A stretch of DNA of 64,000 nucleotides from the NCBI GenBank assembly GCA_029834535.1, contig JAQMWT010000029.1, positions 1 to 64,000 on the forward strand, given 5' to 3'. The position numbers and the translations under genes are program-made. Numbering within the stretch: the first letter of the stretch is position 1; each line of letters opens with the position of its first letter. Shown piece by piece: positions 51,215-61,429 of this stretch. The notes below the pieces were generated by a model, which saw nothing but the letters and a program-made list of their open reading frames with translations, did not search any database and had not been told where the DNA came from. The stretch comes from Chrysophaeum taylorii (Eukaryota > Sar > Pelagophyceae > Pelagomonadales > Pelagomonadaceae).

Positions 51215-52405
51215 TTAATTCTTTCTCAAGCGGAGCGAGCGGCGCAGGTTTTGGGTAGTAGTGTCCAACCCGCGCCGCAGGTTTTTGGTAGTAGTGTCCA
51301 ATAACCCGGGGTCCTCCTGGCCACCCTCGAAGGAGGAGGCAAGGTCGCGCTTGCTTCCACCTTTGGCGACGGCGGCGGCCATCTTGGGGTTTTGTTTGTC
51401 TTTACCCCCTCCTCCACCAGGCGGCTCGCCGTTGGCTGCCTTGCGGGCCTCGGCCGCGAGTCTGGCCTCGCGGGCCTTCTTGGCCTTCTCTTGGTCGTAG
51501 ATCGCGCGGCCCGGAAATTTCGGGTCGGGCTCGAAGACGCGGGTGCCGCCGATCGTGACGTCGCGCGCCTCCCAGCGCATCCGGACCTCGGAGGGGCCGC
51601 GGGGACTATTCAAAAAAACGCCCGGCCACTTGGCGCGAAGTCGCTTGATCGTGGCGGCCTCTCTCGTCTTGTTCCGAACCGCGACGGCGCCGCCCTCGTT
51701 GACGTAGTGCTCGGCCTTTATGATGATCCGGTTGGCGCGGGCAACCTTGCCAAAGGTGAAGAGATGAAGCGCGGTAAAGTCGTAGTCCTCCTTCAACAGC
51801 AACAACGGGTCGAACCGCGGCGCCGAGTCCCGCACCACGATAAAGTCGCCGACGACAAAATTATCGGTCGCGACAGGGGGTCCCCCGAGGGCTTGGCCCT
51901 CGTTGGCGCACGGATAGACGCCGCCGAGGTACGCGTCTACAAACCGCGCGCGGGCCTCGACGTACCTCGCAGCCGCCAGAAACGATACCGAAAAAATCGC
52001 GCTCATCTTGGCCCGGGCGTTCGCCTCCTGGATCGTCCGCGGCTTGGTCCACGCCTTGTCGTGCTCCGAGTGCACGTACCTGAGGGCTCGGACGTCGTCC
52101 GATATCTGGACGCAGCACTTGCCCGCGGCGAACGCCACCTCGAGGGCGGCGTTCCGCGACGCGCACAACCCACCACCCTCGACCACGCGTGCGGCGCCGT
52201 GGTCGCGGTACGTCTCGGTTTCCCCCGCGCCGACGAACCAACACACCTCACACCCCACGAGCTTGGACTCCATCGCTTCCACGTTCTGCGGCCGCTTCGA
52301 CGACACGACGCAGAATAAAAACTCCGCGGCACCTCTGGGCTCTACGGGGCATTGCGCGAGCATAACGTCCTCGTCGATCGACGCCTCTGACGCGGGGTCC
52401 TCCAT
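51215..52405 (-). CDS. GREB1/TAGT-like glycosyltransferase-fold protein (tentative)
   Basis: 396 aa from MEDPASEASIDEDVM. The longer start at 52450 comes from a CAAA repeat (MFVCLFVG) and is rejected. The pattern FLFCVVSSKRPQNVEAMESK, YRDHGAARVVEGGGLCASRN and KCCVQISDDVRAL suggests a GT-A fold. It resembles glycosyltransferases of the GREB1 / TET-associated (TAGT) group, with S-D-D-V in the place of the metal-binding DxD. LLKEDYDFTALHLFTFGKVA with AEHYVNEGGAV would be the acceptor-side half. The basic tail repeats LLDTTTKNLRRGLDTTTQNL. If correct, nucleic-acid-base or protein glycosylation is possible; confidence is low. It lies next to the retroelement. Confidence 0.55.
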   Translation of the reverse strand: MEDPASEASIDEDVMLAQCPVEPRGAAEFLFCVVSSKRPQNVEAMESKLVGCEVCWFVGAGETETYRDHGAARVVEGGGLCASRNAALEVAFAAGKCCVQISDDVRALRYVHSEHDKAWTKPRTIQEANARAKMSAIFSVSFLAAARYVEARARFVDAYLGGVYPCANEGQALGGPPVATDNFVVGDFIVVRDSAPRFDPLLLLKEDYDFTALHLFTFGKVARANRIIIKAEHYVNEGGAVAVRNKTREAATIKRLRAKWPGVFLNSPRGPSEVRMRWEARDVTIGGTRVFEPDPKFPGRAIYDQEKAKKAREARLAAEARKAANGEPPGGGGGKDKQNPKMAAAVAKGGSKRDLASSFEGGQEDPGLLDTTTKNLRRGLDTTTQNLRRSLRLRKN

Positions 52406-53092
52406 CTGGTGCCGGCGATGGATGCAACCAACAAACAAACAAACAAACAAACTGCCAGGGTTTTAAAGGTCGACTGTTGTAAATAAGAGGGGTGGTGGAG
52501 AGATTTGACCCTCTCCGGGTACATGGCAGAGACTGCGTGCAGTCTTAGGCGTGTACAGACCATTCCGCTTGTCACATGCTACTACACAAGGTAGGGATTT
52601 AGGCCCTAACTCCTTAAGGACATTAGGTCCCTTAAAATCGTTCACACTGACAATGAGGAATGAAGCCTCCATTAATTAAACAGACAACCCCATACCTGAC
52701 GGTACGCACCAGGAGGTCTACTCCTTGTTGGAAGTGAACTGCAGATATAATTCTTCATATTCTGAGAGTAATAATGGCGGAAGGGTAAGGGAGGAAAGAG
52801 GGAAAGCCGTATTGCGGAGAAAAAACAATCTCGTGGAGATAGGTGTGAAAGGAGTGAGATGTTCCAGTGTCGTGCACGTAATAGTGTAGCTCTCTGGACC
52901 CCCTCAACGTGTGAAATAATTGTTTATGCATTTCAGACGTTCTTGAGGGCGGAACTTGTGTAATGTACATGAGAGCAGCGAACAAATTAAACAAACAGCA
53001 ACAAAACAGGGGAAGGTAACATAACAAATCAATTTAGGAAGATGAGGTTGGGCAAGTCGTGACATTGCGTAAAGAAGCGGCATCCACAACAT
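52406..53092. other. Boundary between gene-rich DNA and retroelement
   Basis: A CAAA tract (52430-52452) is followed by GTTTTAAAGGTCGAC, the motif also seen near 26.4 kb. GC content then falls and stays low to the right edge. Small minus-strand frames here are not recognisable. The 3' LTR of the retroelement may lie here but cannot be shown, because its partner is outside the window. Confidence 0.4.
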
Positions 53093-54293
53093 CTACTCAT
53101 CATCACTATTATCCTCCAGTTTCTTTAACTCTCGAGGGGGAGAATCATGATCTTCGGATTGGTCGTTAGCAGTATTGTTTGTAGTAATAGCATCACTGAG
53201 GGCGACCAGGGGTGCCATAACAGAAGAGAGGAAGGACATAGCTGCGTCCGGTGTTAAAGTATGCAAGTCTGTTGCTGGGATGACTTGATCCTGTGCACCA
53301 GACATAGTGGTATGTAAGTTATGAGCTGCATCGTCGATTAGAGTTTGCTGTGCCTCGTCATAAGTATTTGGAGGAAACTGTCCAATAGACGAAAGGAGCG
53401 ATCGTGAGATTATGTGGACAAAGACAGCAAGGGTAGGTATCATTGTATCTTGGTGCATTTGGTGGCTATATTATCCAAGAGCGCGACATGTTTTAGATTT
53501 TCGGTTACATGAGCGTTTAAGGTGTCGTAAGCTTCTTGTAGCTGAGTTAAGTTCTTTAGTGCAATCGATAGTTGTTGGTTTCGTGCCATCAAGTGCTGCT
53601 CACTGTTAGTGAGACGTGAGGATAAGGATTGAATTTCCCCTTTTAACTGGCGTAAAGATTCAACCTCATTGTCGTTAGGTTCGTCTGGCGTGGGTTCAGC
53701 AGATGGAGTTTCGACAGGTGCTGGTGTTTCACCTTCCGATAATATATTATCTGAAAAGGCATCAATTATAGCAGAGGGATAGCCAACCTGGACTAACACG
53801 TTTTTGAAAGCAGTCTGATGCTCAGGTGAAAGTTGACGAAAGTAATTTCACATTGGCGGTACCCTCTCGCGAGAAGTGTCATTAAGCTGGTGAAAGACAT
53901 CTTTAACGAAACTCTCAAGGAGCACATTAAGTAGCTCGTCAGGATTAGTCACGACACAGATTTTATCTTCAACAGACTGTAGTAATGACTAAGCCGCGAC
54001 AAGAATCTCAAAATTTGCGTTCGAGATATAAGGCAGCTGTAACAAGAGAGGAGCGTCGGCGTCAGGGTTGATGATGATTTTAGAAGCATCCAAGTTATGG
54101 ATAGCCATACATTTCATGAGCGCCTCTTTAAGCAGCTTGTTGATTACAATGGACTTTCCAAAGCGGAGAATAGTGGCTCTCATGTGTGCAGCTGGATCTG
54201 CAGAGCATTTAGCAAGCAGTGGTAAGTCACCTGGGGAACCATCCCGTCTCATCATGAACGTCTGGAAGTATTTAATTCGGGGAATGAAAGGGT
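53093..54293 (-). pseudogene. Broken retroelement ORF related to ORF3
   Basis: Three minus-strand open stretches (about 54293-53989, 53799-53440 and 53458-53093) are separated by in-frame stops and one frame change. The first reads FIPRIKYFQTF then DLPLLAKCSADPAAHMRATI. The second holds a coiled coil (LRQLKGEIQSLSSRLTNSEQ). The block AHMRATILR resembles GHIRATIIR in the intact 662-aa ORF at 54655-56643, which also has a coiled coil near its C-terminal third. I read this as a decayed relative of that ORF. The similarity is short, so the relation is tentative. Confidence 0.5.
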
Positions 54294-54654
54294 ATGTTCC
54301 CTATATCCTCAGAACACGACAGGCGGCATCTAGAACTACACGAGAAATGTAATGTGTATAGTGCTACATACTTCGGGGCGCGCTAGACCATGATGATGAG
54401 CTTAAGCACAAATCAGAGGACTATTAGAAAGGAAGAAGAAGGGTAAGGATGACATCACGTTCTCAACGGACGGATAAGGGTAAGAGGCAGCAGATTTCTC
54501 TGCACCCCCTCGAGATGTCTTAAGCGCAAGGTGCGACTATAGAGCATCTCTTGAGAAAGATGATGATGAAGGAAGAAAAAAAAAGAAAAAAAAGGAATAC
54601 AGTCTTGATGGTCACAGAGGTCACATACGAAGCATCAAGAGTGTAAGACATGTC

Positions 54655-56643
54655 TTAGGACTTGGATTTGGTGGAGCTGAGAGTCGACTTGACGCTTTTG
54701 AACAGAGCATTACGAAACACTGGTATAACTGACAGTGTGTTAGGATTATCTGAGGTGGTAGACATCGTTACTGGTTCGAGAGTTTCGGTATCGTCGTCGT
54801 CAGCTTCTGTTGTAAGGTGTTGAACACCAATAGCAGAATGGTGTGGTACCATGCGAAATGTAAGTGCAAGTAAAGCATTCAGTATGGATGGCACCAATGA
54901 GTCAAGTTGTAGAGTACTCAGTTGTGTTTCCAAGAAATTGGACTCAGCGAGCGGATCTGAGAAGATAGAAGGGTCTTCCGATTCACATGCTAAGGGAATA
55001 CTTTGAAGACACGAGAGCAGATTATCACGCAGATGATGGAGGTGATCGTCCGGGGAGGCGTGATTGGCAGCATATTGGTCATAGGCTGTGAGAGTTAAAC
55101 GAGACAGCAGCTCTGTGACCTTGTATAGTGTTATGAGTAACACGTGTGCATTGGCAGTAGGAGGGAAGAGCCGGTTCTCCAGGGAAGTGATTGAAGCAAT
55201 GGCAGACTGTAGATCAGTGCGCAGAGATAGATTTTCAGCGCTGAGGGTGTTGATTTTGCGGATGTATAGGCGAAGAGTTTCCTGGAGTTGCTCGACTTGC
55301 TGATGTAAGGCAACGACATCAACCGAGGCAGAGGAGGCAGGGTGAGTCGATGGCGAGGTTCTTTCCAGGGTAGGTTCCGATGTAGGGAGTGAGGAGTTTA
55401 ACGACGTCTCGGTCAACACATGCTGTGTAAGTAGGGGGTATTTCGCGTTTAGAAAGTGCAGAAAGTCTTGATGTTCTGCCGGAGTATAAGTATAAGTGGG
55501 GCCGAACATTACATCCAGGAGTGATGGCGGTTTTGTATCATCTGAGGATGATACGTAGTCGTCAAGATGTTGTACCCACGATTGGGCAACAGTATTAATC
55601 ACATGGTGGGATTTGGAGGGCTTGAACATAGCCTGGGCTTTGCGACCCTGTGTTCGAACAAGAGTTACAAGAAAGTTAAGATGCTCAAGGTGCATCTGAG
55701 TAATAAGCCGAAGATCCAGTGCGAATGGCAGTTGAGTGGTGGAATCTGTGGCTGTATCGGATACCGATAGGATTAAATGAGCAAGTGACGGGTATTCCGT
55801 TAGGTTGCTAGTCAAAAGAGTATATAACTCTTTTGGCAAATAATAGGTGCGTATGATGGTTGCGCGTATATGACCAGCTGAGCACGCATCACAGGGGGAT
55901 TGGAAGGAAGTAGCATTGCGGGCACATACAGTAGGTTGTATAGGCACCTGATCGGTGTTGTGACAAGCACAGCAAATGATCATGGTAATGGTTGAAATGG
56001 GGATGTGACCATTCTTCTTATGGTCGTCCGTGTTGAGGTGACTCAGCACTTCAGTGGGGAGTTCACGAGGTGTTTGTGACTTCGAACTGTATGTGGTAGA
56101 GACAAGGAAGGTAGGTTGTCCCAAATTGTTGAGGCATTGCGCACAAAAGGATGACAAAATGAAACGTTCGCGTTCGGGGCCTCTGTAGCAGCCAATAGAA
56201 GCAATAGCAGGAGCAGCTTCCCAAGGTATAGTAATGGGTAGGCGCATGGATATGAATGTTGTTAGTTCCACAAACAGTGAAAGGTCAGTAGACTCATAGA
56301 TCGAGTTGAGTGCCGTAGAGATTTCCGCTCGCATAAAAGAAGAGAGAAAGGGGGTGGCAGGGACACGGAAGTTCTCAAAGAGAGAGATTCCTCGTTCAAA
56401 CAGGGAAAAATCCATGTTGAGGCCATCCTGGAGTGTTAGGGATTGATGTAAGGTATGTTCAGCTGGTGTCGGTGCGACAGCAGCAGCCTGGGAGGTAGCA
56501 GGAGTAACAGTGGTCATGGGTTGTCGCTTTTGCGACAACTTGGGAGAAGGTTCGGCCGTGGAGAGCGAGCGTGGAATTGTCCTTCGAACGACTGGAGAGA
56601 TGCCGCGGCCACGGGAGTGCCAAGAAAAAGACATGAGCGACAC
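54655..56643 (-). CDS. Retroelement ORF3, coiled-coil protein with Cys-rich segment
   Basis: 662 aa, unrecognised. It follows RNase H in the same frame after a TGA and a TAG. Features are a basic, Thr/Ser-rich N-terminus, then a cysteine-rich middle resembling a zinc-binding module (FCAQCLN, ICCACHNTD, CARN, CDACSAGH at residues ~165-265). A helical domain follows, then a coiled coil near residues 445-490 (LHQQVEQLQETLRLYIRKIN), and an acidic then basic tail. The T-E-T-S-L-N motif occurs at 55394-55415. It could be a displaced gag-like or envelope-position protein. The long intact frame suggests recent activity. Confidence 0.6.
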   Translation of the reverse strand: MSLMSFSWHSRGRGISPVVRRTIPRSLSTAEPSPKLSQKRQPMTTVTPATSQAAAVAPTPAEHTLHQSLTLQDGLNMDFSLFERGISLFENFRVPATPFLSSFMRAEISTALNSIYESTDLSLFVELTTFISMRLPITIPWEAAPAIASIGCYRGPERERFILSSFCAQCLNNLGQPTFLVSTTYSSKSQTPRELPTEVLSHLNTDDHKKNGHIPISTITMIICCACHNTDQVPIQPTVCARNATSFQSPCDACSAGHIRATIIRTYYLPKELYTLLTSNLTEYPSLAHLILSVSDTATDSTTQLPFALDLRLITQMHLEHLNFLVTLVRTQGRKAQAMFKPSKSHHVINTVAQSWVQHLDDYVSSSDDTKPPSLLDVMFGPTYTYTPAEHQDFLHFLNAKYPLLTQHVLTETSLNSSLPTSEPTLERTSPSTHPASSASVDVVALHQQVEQLQETLRLYIRKINTLSAENLSLRTDLQSAIASITSLENRLFPPTANAHVLLITLYKVTELLSRLTLTAYDQYAANHASPDDHLHHLRDNLLSCLQSIPLACESEDPSIFSDPLAESNFLETQLSTLQLDSLVPSILNALLALTFRMVPHHSAIGVQHLTTEADDDDTETLEPVTMSTTSDNPNTLSVIPVFRNALFKSVKSTLSSTKSKS
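55394..55415 (-). repeat. SLNY motif copy 5 (SLNS)
   Basis: Reads T-E-T-S-L-N-S inside ORF3, just before the Ser/Thr-rich linker that leads to its coiled coil. Confidence 0.6.
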
Positions 56644-56695
56644 TCACACGCGTACAAAAAATTGTGGCAAAAGAAGGTAGGCCAGGGCTAGTGGC

Positions 56696-56718
56696 TAGTT
56701 TAACGACGTTGCGGTCAC
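56696..56718 (-). repeat. SLNY motif copy 4 (ends in stop)
   Basis: Reads T-A-T-S-L-N followed by TAG in the pol frame, 12 codons after the pol TGA and before ORF3. It sits at the RNase H/ORF3 boundary. Confidence 0.65.
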
Positions 56719-56733
56719 TAGGGTTAGGCATCT

Positions 56734-59700
56734 TCAATCCTGTAAAGGATTGTCGTCAGAGGCATGATGCATACCGAGTAGAGAGCGAAAGGTGGAGAAC
56801 TCAGCAGCAAGTGGCTTTGTAAAACCATCCGCCACGTTTAGCTTGCCGGGAACATGATGGACTCGTATTTTCTGTAGCGAGATGTACTCACGGATCTTAA
56901 ACCATCTGGTCGACAGTGCCTTGGATCGAGAAGACCCATCTGGGTTATTAGAGGTGTGAACAGCGGCAGCATTGTCAGACAAGAGAGGTAGGCTTCTGAT
57001 GAAGCGCATATCTTCAGCAATTGGGTTGTCATTGTCATCGAAGTCAACAGGATCAGCGGTGTTCTCACCATTAGCATTGTTGACGTAGAAGGTGGGGTTG
57101 ACGACAAAGGAGAGTTCCAACAGCAGCTTGCGTAGCCAAACAGCTTCATCAGCACAAATACTGAGGGCAATCAACTCAGCTTCGTGAGTTGAGCAGGAGA
57201 CAATCGGTTGAAGTTTGCTTTTCCAACCAATAAGGCAGTTGAAAAGATAGAAGACAAACCCGGTGGTAGATTTCCTATCTTCCTGTGCTAAGGAAGGGGC
57301 GTTGTCAGCGTCAACCATGGCAACTAAGGGATCAAACTGTCCAGTAGATACATCCTGCGGTTGGTAGTCGACCACAGTGGATAGATCAATTCGATTAGCG
57401 GAGACAGTGCGAAGGTGAGCTTCAATGGCATTACCTTTAGGATGGAACCAGAGGCGAAGTGAGCGGTTTTCCGGCTTCTTGAGGTAGCGAAGCAAATGCT
57501 CTAGCATTTGGACGTGAACATACGTGGGTGCATGCATACCACGCGAACATCTGCCCAAGGCTTGCGAGAAGTCAGGTCTGCAGGCAACTTGCATGAACAC
57601 CAGCTTGCCAAGGAGGGTGGCAAAGTGCGAATTGATGTACAACTCTGTTTCAGAGCTGGGAGTGCCATCTTTATACTTGAAGGACGATGACATAGGATAT
57701 TTAAGCGGGGTCAGTTGCTGCAAGACTGGGTGATCAGCGAAGAGTTCATCCAGCTTGGCTTGCACATCCAGAGAAATGGAACCGTCAGATGTGCGACACA
57801 CACGCATGCCTAGGAGGGTATGGACAGGTTCAAACTGCTCTACAGCATACCGTTTGTGGAGGGCATCCTGTAACTCAGTACGAAGAGGGTCGTCATTGGA
57901 CACAATAACAATGTCGTCTACAGACAGACTGCATACGACGAACTTAGCATGTGCGGATACTCGAGCATATAGGCAAGAGTCCGAATGCAGGCGTTTGTAG
58001 CCAAGGCTACGGAAGAAGCCGTCTATCTCTTTGTTCCAAAGAGATGGTGATTGCCGAAGTCCATAAAGTGACTTCAGCAGTTTCGGTAGACGTCGGCCCT
58101 TGTACTTAGCGTCATCGGGGTCGATAAGCTTGATGCCGTCTGGTAACTGAACATAGACGTTGGCATCAATGTCAGACTGAACGAAGGCGTTCGGGACGTC
58201 TGCATGGTAGACAGGCAATTGCTTGTATGCTGCAATAGCTAGTAGTACCCGGATTGCGGTCATTGTGGCCATGGGGCTGAAGGTGCCAAAGAAATCGGCG
58301 CCAAGAGATGCTAGGAAGCCACGTAGCACGAGGCGAGCCTTGTGCTTGACGTATTTGCCTGCAGAGTCTGTTTTAATCTTCAGCACCATCCTGCTGTCAA
58401 TAGGACGAGAGACACCGTCGGGTAAGGAAAGTTTGAAGCAGCCAAAGCGGATAATGTCGTGGAGTTCCTTGGCGATGGCCTTGAGGTAGGCGTGCCTGTT
58501 TTCAGGCGACAAACCGTGGAGGCACTTGAGTTTATATTCGTCAATGGAAACGTCCGCTTCTTGGACCTTATATTCGTCAGGACCAACAGTGGCTGGTGAA
58601 TTGTAGTTTAACGACGTTGCGGTCGAGGCAGTGTGCGCAACTTCGGGATAAGCGGAAACAGCGTCAGTAGGAGTAGGAGAAGCAGATTCCAGTTGAATAT
58701 GGATAGTAGGGTCGGTGTGTAAGACCTGGGTGATAAACTCTGTAGAGACCAGAAGGTATTCCTCCAAGTCAGCCAGAGATGCAGAAGTAGCGCCAAACTC
58801 GGAGGAGTTGTGATCAATAAAGCTGGTCGGCGCCAGGTACGTAAGTGCATATTGTAAGGAAGAAGTGCCAAAGGCAGCAGCGTGTTCAGTGAACGCAGAT
58901 AAAAGGGGCTGAGGAATGGGGCACGTAGGTGAACCATCAGCAGTTAAAAAGGTTGCAGCTGGGATGCTGGATGCGCACTTGGCGTGGGCGAAGTAACCAT
59001 CGACGTGCGGGTAGCGGGCAAGTAAGTCAGTGCGCAACGGGAGAAGAAGACGAGCTAACAACGCATGTTTCCCCTCTGAGCAGATAGCAGACCAGAGGAT
59101 ACCACCATTGAGATGAAGGGCGGAGAGGGCGGGAGACTTGAACGTAAGAAAGTGGTGGCGAAGATCCCAGCGGAAATCGGCGAGTTTGCCACCAGCGGCT
59201 TTGTAAGCACCAATAGTAGACGCTTGCAGCCGGGCTTGGATATTTTTCATAGAAGTGGCCTTGCGGGTGTTAGGCTGTTTGGAACCTGGGACAAGAATGA
59301 GGTCATCTTGTGCAAAAAGGTCTTTGTAAGAAGGAAGCAAGGGCGGCGGTGACATAGAGCCAGAATCGTCGGCGAGAGCGTCAGAAGAGGGAGAAGAAGC
59401 AGGAGCAGGGGACGAAGAAGGAGCTGAAGGAGGTGGGGAGTGCCCCCTCTGAGGATGAGGAGTCCGTGTCCCCCTCTGAATGACATGGTCTTGGATAGCG
59501 GCGTGGGGTGTGAGCGAGAAAGGCGCGGGAGGAGCGTGAGGCGGAGGAGCAAGTTCAGGATCAGGAGTAGGATGCTGAAGCATGTAGAGGAATTGCAGCT
59601 TGGACGAAACACGAATTTGTCCGTTTTCAGGGTTGAGGACGACGTCAGCGAGATGGTCGACGCGTGGGGAGACGAGCGGGTTTTGCGCGTTGGCGCAACA

Positions 59701-60594
59701 GAGATATAAGTATTTGCGGCGGCACGGTTCCCACTTGTGGTGTTCATGGGGCTCCAATAGAAGGTAACATTCAGCGCCAAAAATCTTGAGCATGTCATGT
59801 TGGGGAGTGTTGAGTTGGTTGTAGAGTAGCTGTTGCGGACTCAGGATAGCATGATGAATGCGCTCGAGCGTGGCGTTCGGGAGAAGGTTGTAGCTTTGAA
59901 CGGTGTGTATCACCGCCCACGGAAACATGATGGCTGGTTCCACGATCTTGGCGCCACGATAGTGAGCATTAAGGAGAGAACGAAGGCGAGTTGAGGAGGC
60001 GGAGGCGATGAAACCGATGGCGGACTCAACTTCAAAGTTAAAGTGGTGCATGTACGGCGGGAAGGCGATGAGTTGAATGCCCTTATCGACGCGGTACGGG
60101 GAGGTAATGTGCTGGCTAAAGTAGGGCTTGAAGGCATCGGAGTAGAGGGTGCGCATGTGCACGTTGAGTTGTGTACGACAGAAGTCATACACAAAATCCA
60201 GAGCTTGAGTGAACTCCGTGGCGTTGGTGGTGCGTGTAAAGTACACCAAGAGAAATTTCGAAATGAGTTCCTTGAAGACGATGATATGTGTGAAGCCTCC
60301 CCATTCGGATGGGATGGTCACATAGCCGCCGTCGCACGCCCAGACTTCGCCGGCTTTGTGAGTTTGCTCAAAAGAAGGCTTGGTCGCATTGAAATGCTTG
60401 TGCGGGTGGCGCTTGTTGTGTGCGATGCAGTCGGTGCATAAGTCGCGATATGGTATGTCAGAAGCAGAGAATCCAGGGCGAGCAAGTACGTTGGGGGCCT
60501 TGGCAGCGACGTTGTCGGGGCAGTGATGCACCCGGTGGAAGCGATTGGCACGTTCTTTGGCATTGAGATATTCGGTGGATCCGTGTGCGAGGAC
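56734..60594 (-). CDS. pol: Copia pol: integrase, reverse transcriptase, RNase H
   Basis: About 1286 codons open, with no ATG at the left end, so it is read as part of a polyprotein. The integrase zinc finger is FHRVHHC with CTDC. The DDE core shows D in VWACDGGYV, D in LYSDAFKPY and E in NFEVESAIG. A Pro/Ser-rich spacer follows. The RT has VYHADVPNAFVQSDI, LKSLYGLRQSPSLWN and the catalytic S-V-D-D (copia usually Y-V-D-D). RNase H has MVDADNAPSLAQEDRKSTTG, CSTHEAELIAL, LLSDNAAAVH and VADGFTKPLA. All three activities look intact. The motif T-A-T-S-L-N-Y occurs at the integrase/RT spacer. It ends in TGA at 56734. Confidence 0.9.
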   Translation of the reverse strand, partial: VLAHGSTEYLNAKERANRFHRVHHCPDNVAAKAPNVLARPGFSASDIPYRDLCTDCIAHNKRHPHKHFNATKPSFEQTHKAGEVWACDGGYVTIPSEWGGFTHIIVFKELISKFLLVYFTRTTNATEFTQALDFVYDFCRTQLNVHMRTLYSDAFKPYFSQHITSPYRVDKGIQLIAFPPYMHHFNFEVESAIGFIASASSTRLRSLLNAHYRGAKIVEPAIMFPWAVIHTVQSYNLLPNATLERIHHAILSPQQLLYNQLNTPQHDMLKIFGAECYLLLEPHEHHKWEPCRRKYLYLCCANAQNPLVSPRVDHLADVVLNPENGQIRVSSKLQFLYMLQHPTPDPELAPPPHAPPAPFSLTPHAAIQDHVIQRGTRTPHPQRGHSPPPSAPSSSPAPASSPSSDALADDSGSMSPPPLLPSYKDLFAQDDLILVPGSKQPNTRKATSMKNIQARLQASTIGAYKAAGGKLADFRWDLRHHFLTFKSPALSALHLNGGILWSAICSEGKHALLARLLLPLRTDLLARYPHVDGYFAHAKCASSIPAATFLTADGSPTCPIPQPLLSAFTEHAAAFGTSSLQYALTYLAPTSFIDHNSSEFGATSASLADLEEYLLVSTEFITQVLHTDPTIHIQLESASPTPTDAVSAYPEVAHTASTATSLNYNSPATVGPDEYKVQEADVSIDEYKLKCLHGLSPENRHAYLKAIAKELHDIIRFGCFKLSLPDGVSRPIDSRMVLKIKTDSAGKYVKHKARLVLRGFLASLGADFFGTFSPMATMTAIRVLLAIAAYKQLPVYHADVPNAFVQSDIDANVYVQLPDGIKLIDPDDAKYKGRRLPKLLKSLYGLRQSPSLWNKEIDGFFRSLGYKRLHSDSCLYARVSAHAKFVVCSLSVDDIVIVSNDDPLRTELQDALHKRYAVEQFEPVHTLLGMRVCRTSDGSISLDVQAKLDELFADHPVLQQLTPLKYPMSSSFKYKDGTPSSETELYINSHFATLLGKLVFMQVACRPDFSQALGRCSRGMHAPTYVHVQMLEHLLRYLKKPENRSLRLWFHPKGNAIEAHLRTVSANRIDLSTVVDYQPQDVSTGQFDPLVAMVDADNAPSLAQEDRKSTTGFVFYLFNCLIGWKSKLQPIVSCSTHEAELIALSICADEAVWLRKLLLELSFVVNPTFYVNNANGENTADPVDFDDNDNPIAEDMRFIRSLPLLSDNAAAVHTSNNPDGSSRSKALSTRWFKIREYISLQKIRVHHVPGKLNVADGFTKPLAAEFSTFRSLLGMHHASDDNPLQD
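58604..58626 (-). repeat. SLNY motif copy 3
   Basis: Reads S-T-A-T-S-L-N-Y in the pol frame, in the spacer between integrase and reverse transcriptase. Confidence 0.7.
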
Positions 60595-60658
60595 TTACGA
60601 GGAATGGGATGAGCGGGAATATGCCGTTTGCGCCGAACATCGAACTCGAGTTCGGTGT

Positions 60659-61429
60659 CTAAGGCAGGGGAGGCGGTGCGTCGTCATCCTGGTGCGCAGC
60701 AGGGTCACTTGGAGGTGCATCCTCATCATCACGAGTAGCGAGAGTATCTTCGTAGGACGAAGATATATAGTTTAACGACATTTCGGTCAAGCAGTTGCTG
60801 GAAATAGACATCATAAAAGATTGTGCCAAAGACAAGGTATCTGTGCTGCACGTGGTGGAAGCTTGGTCAACGGTCATGAAATTGGATACATAGGATTTCT
60901 TCGTCACGGCAGCAGTATGTTGGAAGGTAGGGTCCAACATAAGGGATTTAATATCGGCAACGAGGAGCGAAAGGTGCTTGTACAGAGTGCTGTACGTACC
61001 GGCAGGCAGAGCATTGCTGAGCATGTCACAGCAAAGGTCATGGCGTAGAGACAAGAGGAAAGATTCCTGTTGTTTGGTGTGGTTGTTAGCACGAATCAAC
61101 TCCGGTCGAGTGGGGTAGCGTAATTTCCCGTTGCGAGGGTCGAGTAAAATAATATTGGCGTACCCTCGGACGGTGGGCAATGGAGCAAGCATGGAGTGGA
61201 TTTTAGAGCCGAGTTTGCGGTCACTTCCACGAAGGTACCCTATATAGCGACTATGAGATAAGTGGTGATCTTCCAGAGCAAAATGAGAATCCTTGTAGTC
61301 GAAAGAGTTGTCGGTGGCCTTGTAGGTAAGGCAGCCAGGCATCACAAGAGAGCATCTGGACAAGAGCTTTTGTATGGCGGTGCCATAGGTGGCAGCGGAG
61401 CCAACTTGGGGAGGGCTTGGACTATCCAC
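60659..61429 (-). CDS. DNA cytosine methyltransferase, C-terminal part (motifs IX-X)
   Basis: 256 codons in a frame shifted by -1 relative to the upstream DNMT part, which it overlaps by ~88 nt. Around residues 82-114, APLPTVRGYANIILLDPRNG then KLRYPTRPELIRANN matches the 'PxxT..G...ilDp.g..R.LTprE..R' segment and motif IX of C5 methyltransferases. Residues ~131-152 (DLCCDMLSNALPAGTYSTLY) match motif X ('y.qlGNaVp..va..l'). The tail is acidic. T-E-M-S-L-N-Y lies at 60768-60790, between the methyltransferase and integrase. Whether the frame change is mutation or programmed frameshifting cannot be told; I see no classic slippery heptamer. Confidence 0.72.
   Translation of the reverse strand: MDSPSPPQVGSAATYGTAIQKLLSRCSLVMPGCLTYKATDNSFDYKDSHFALEDHHLSHSRYIGYLRGSDRKLGSKIHSMLAPLPTVRGYANIILLDPRNGKLRYPTRPELIRANNHTKQQESFLLSLRHDLCCDMLSNALPAGTYSTLYKHLSLLVADIKSLMLDPTFQHTAAVTKKSYVSNFMTVDQASTTCSTDTLSLAQSFMMSISSNCLTEMSLNYISSSYEDTLATRDDEDAPPSDPAAHQDDDAPPPLP
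60768..60790 (-). repeat. SLNY motif copy 2
   Basis: Reads L-T-E-M-S-L-N-Y-I in the methyltransferase C-terminal frame. It is located between methyltransferase motif X and the integrase. Confidence 0.7.
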
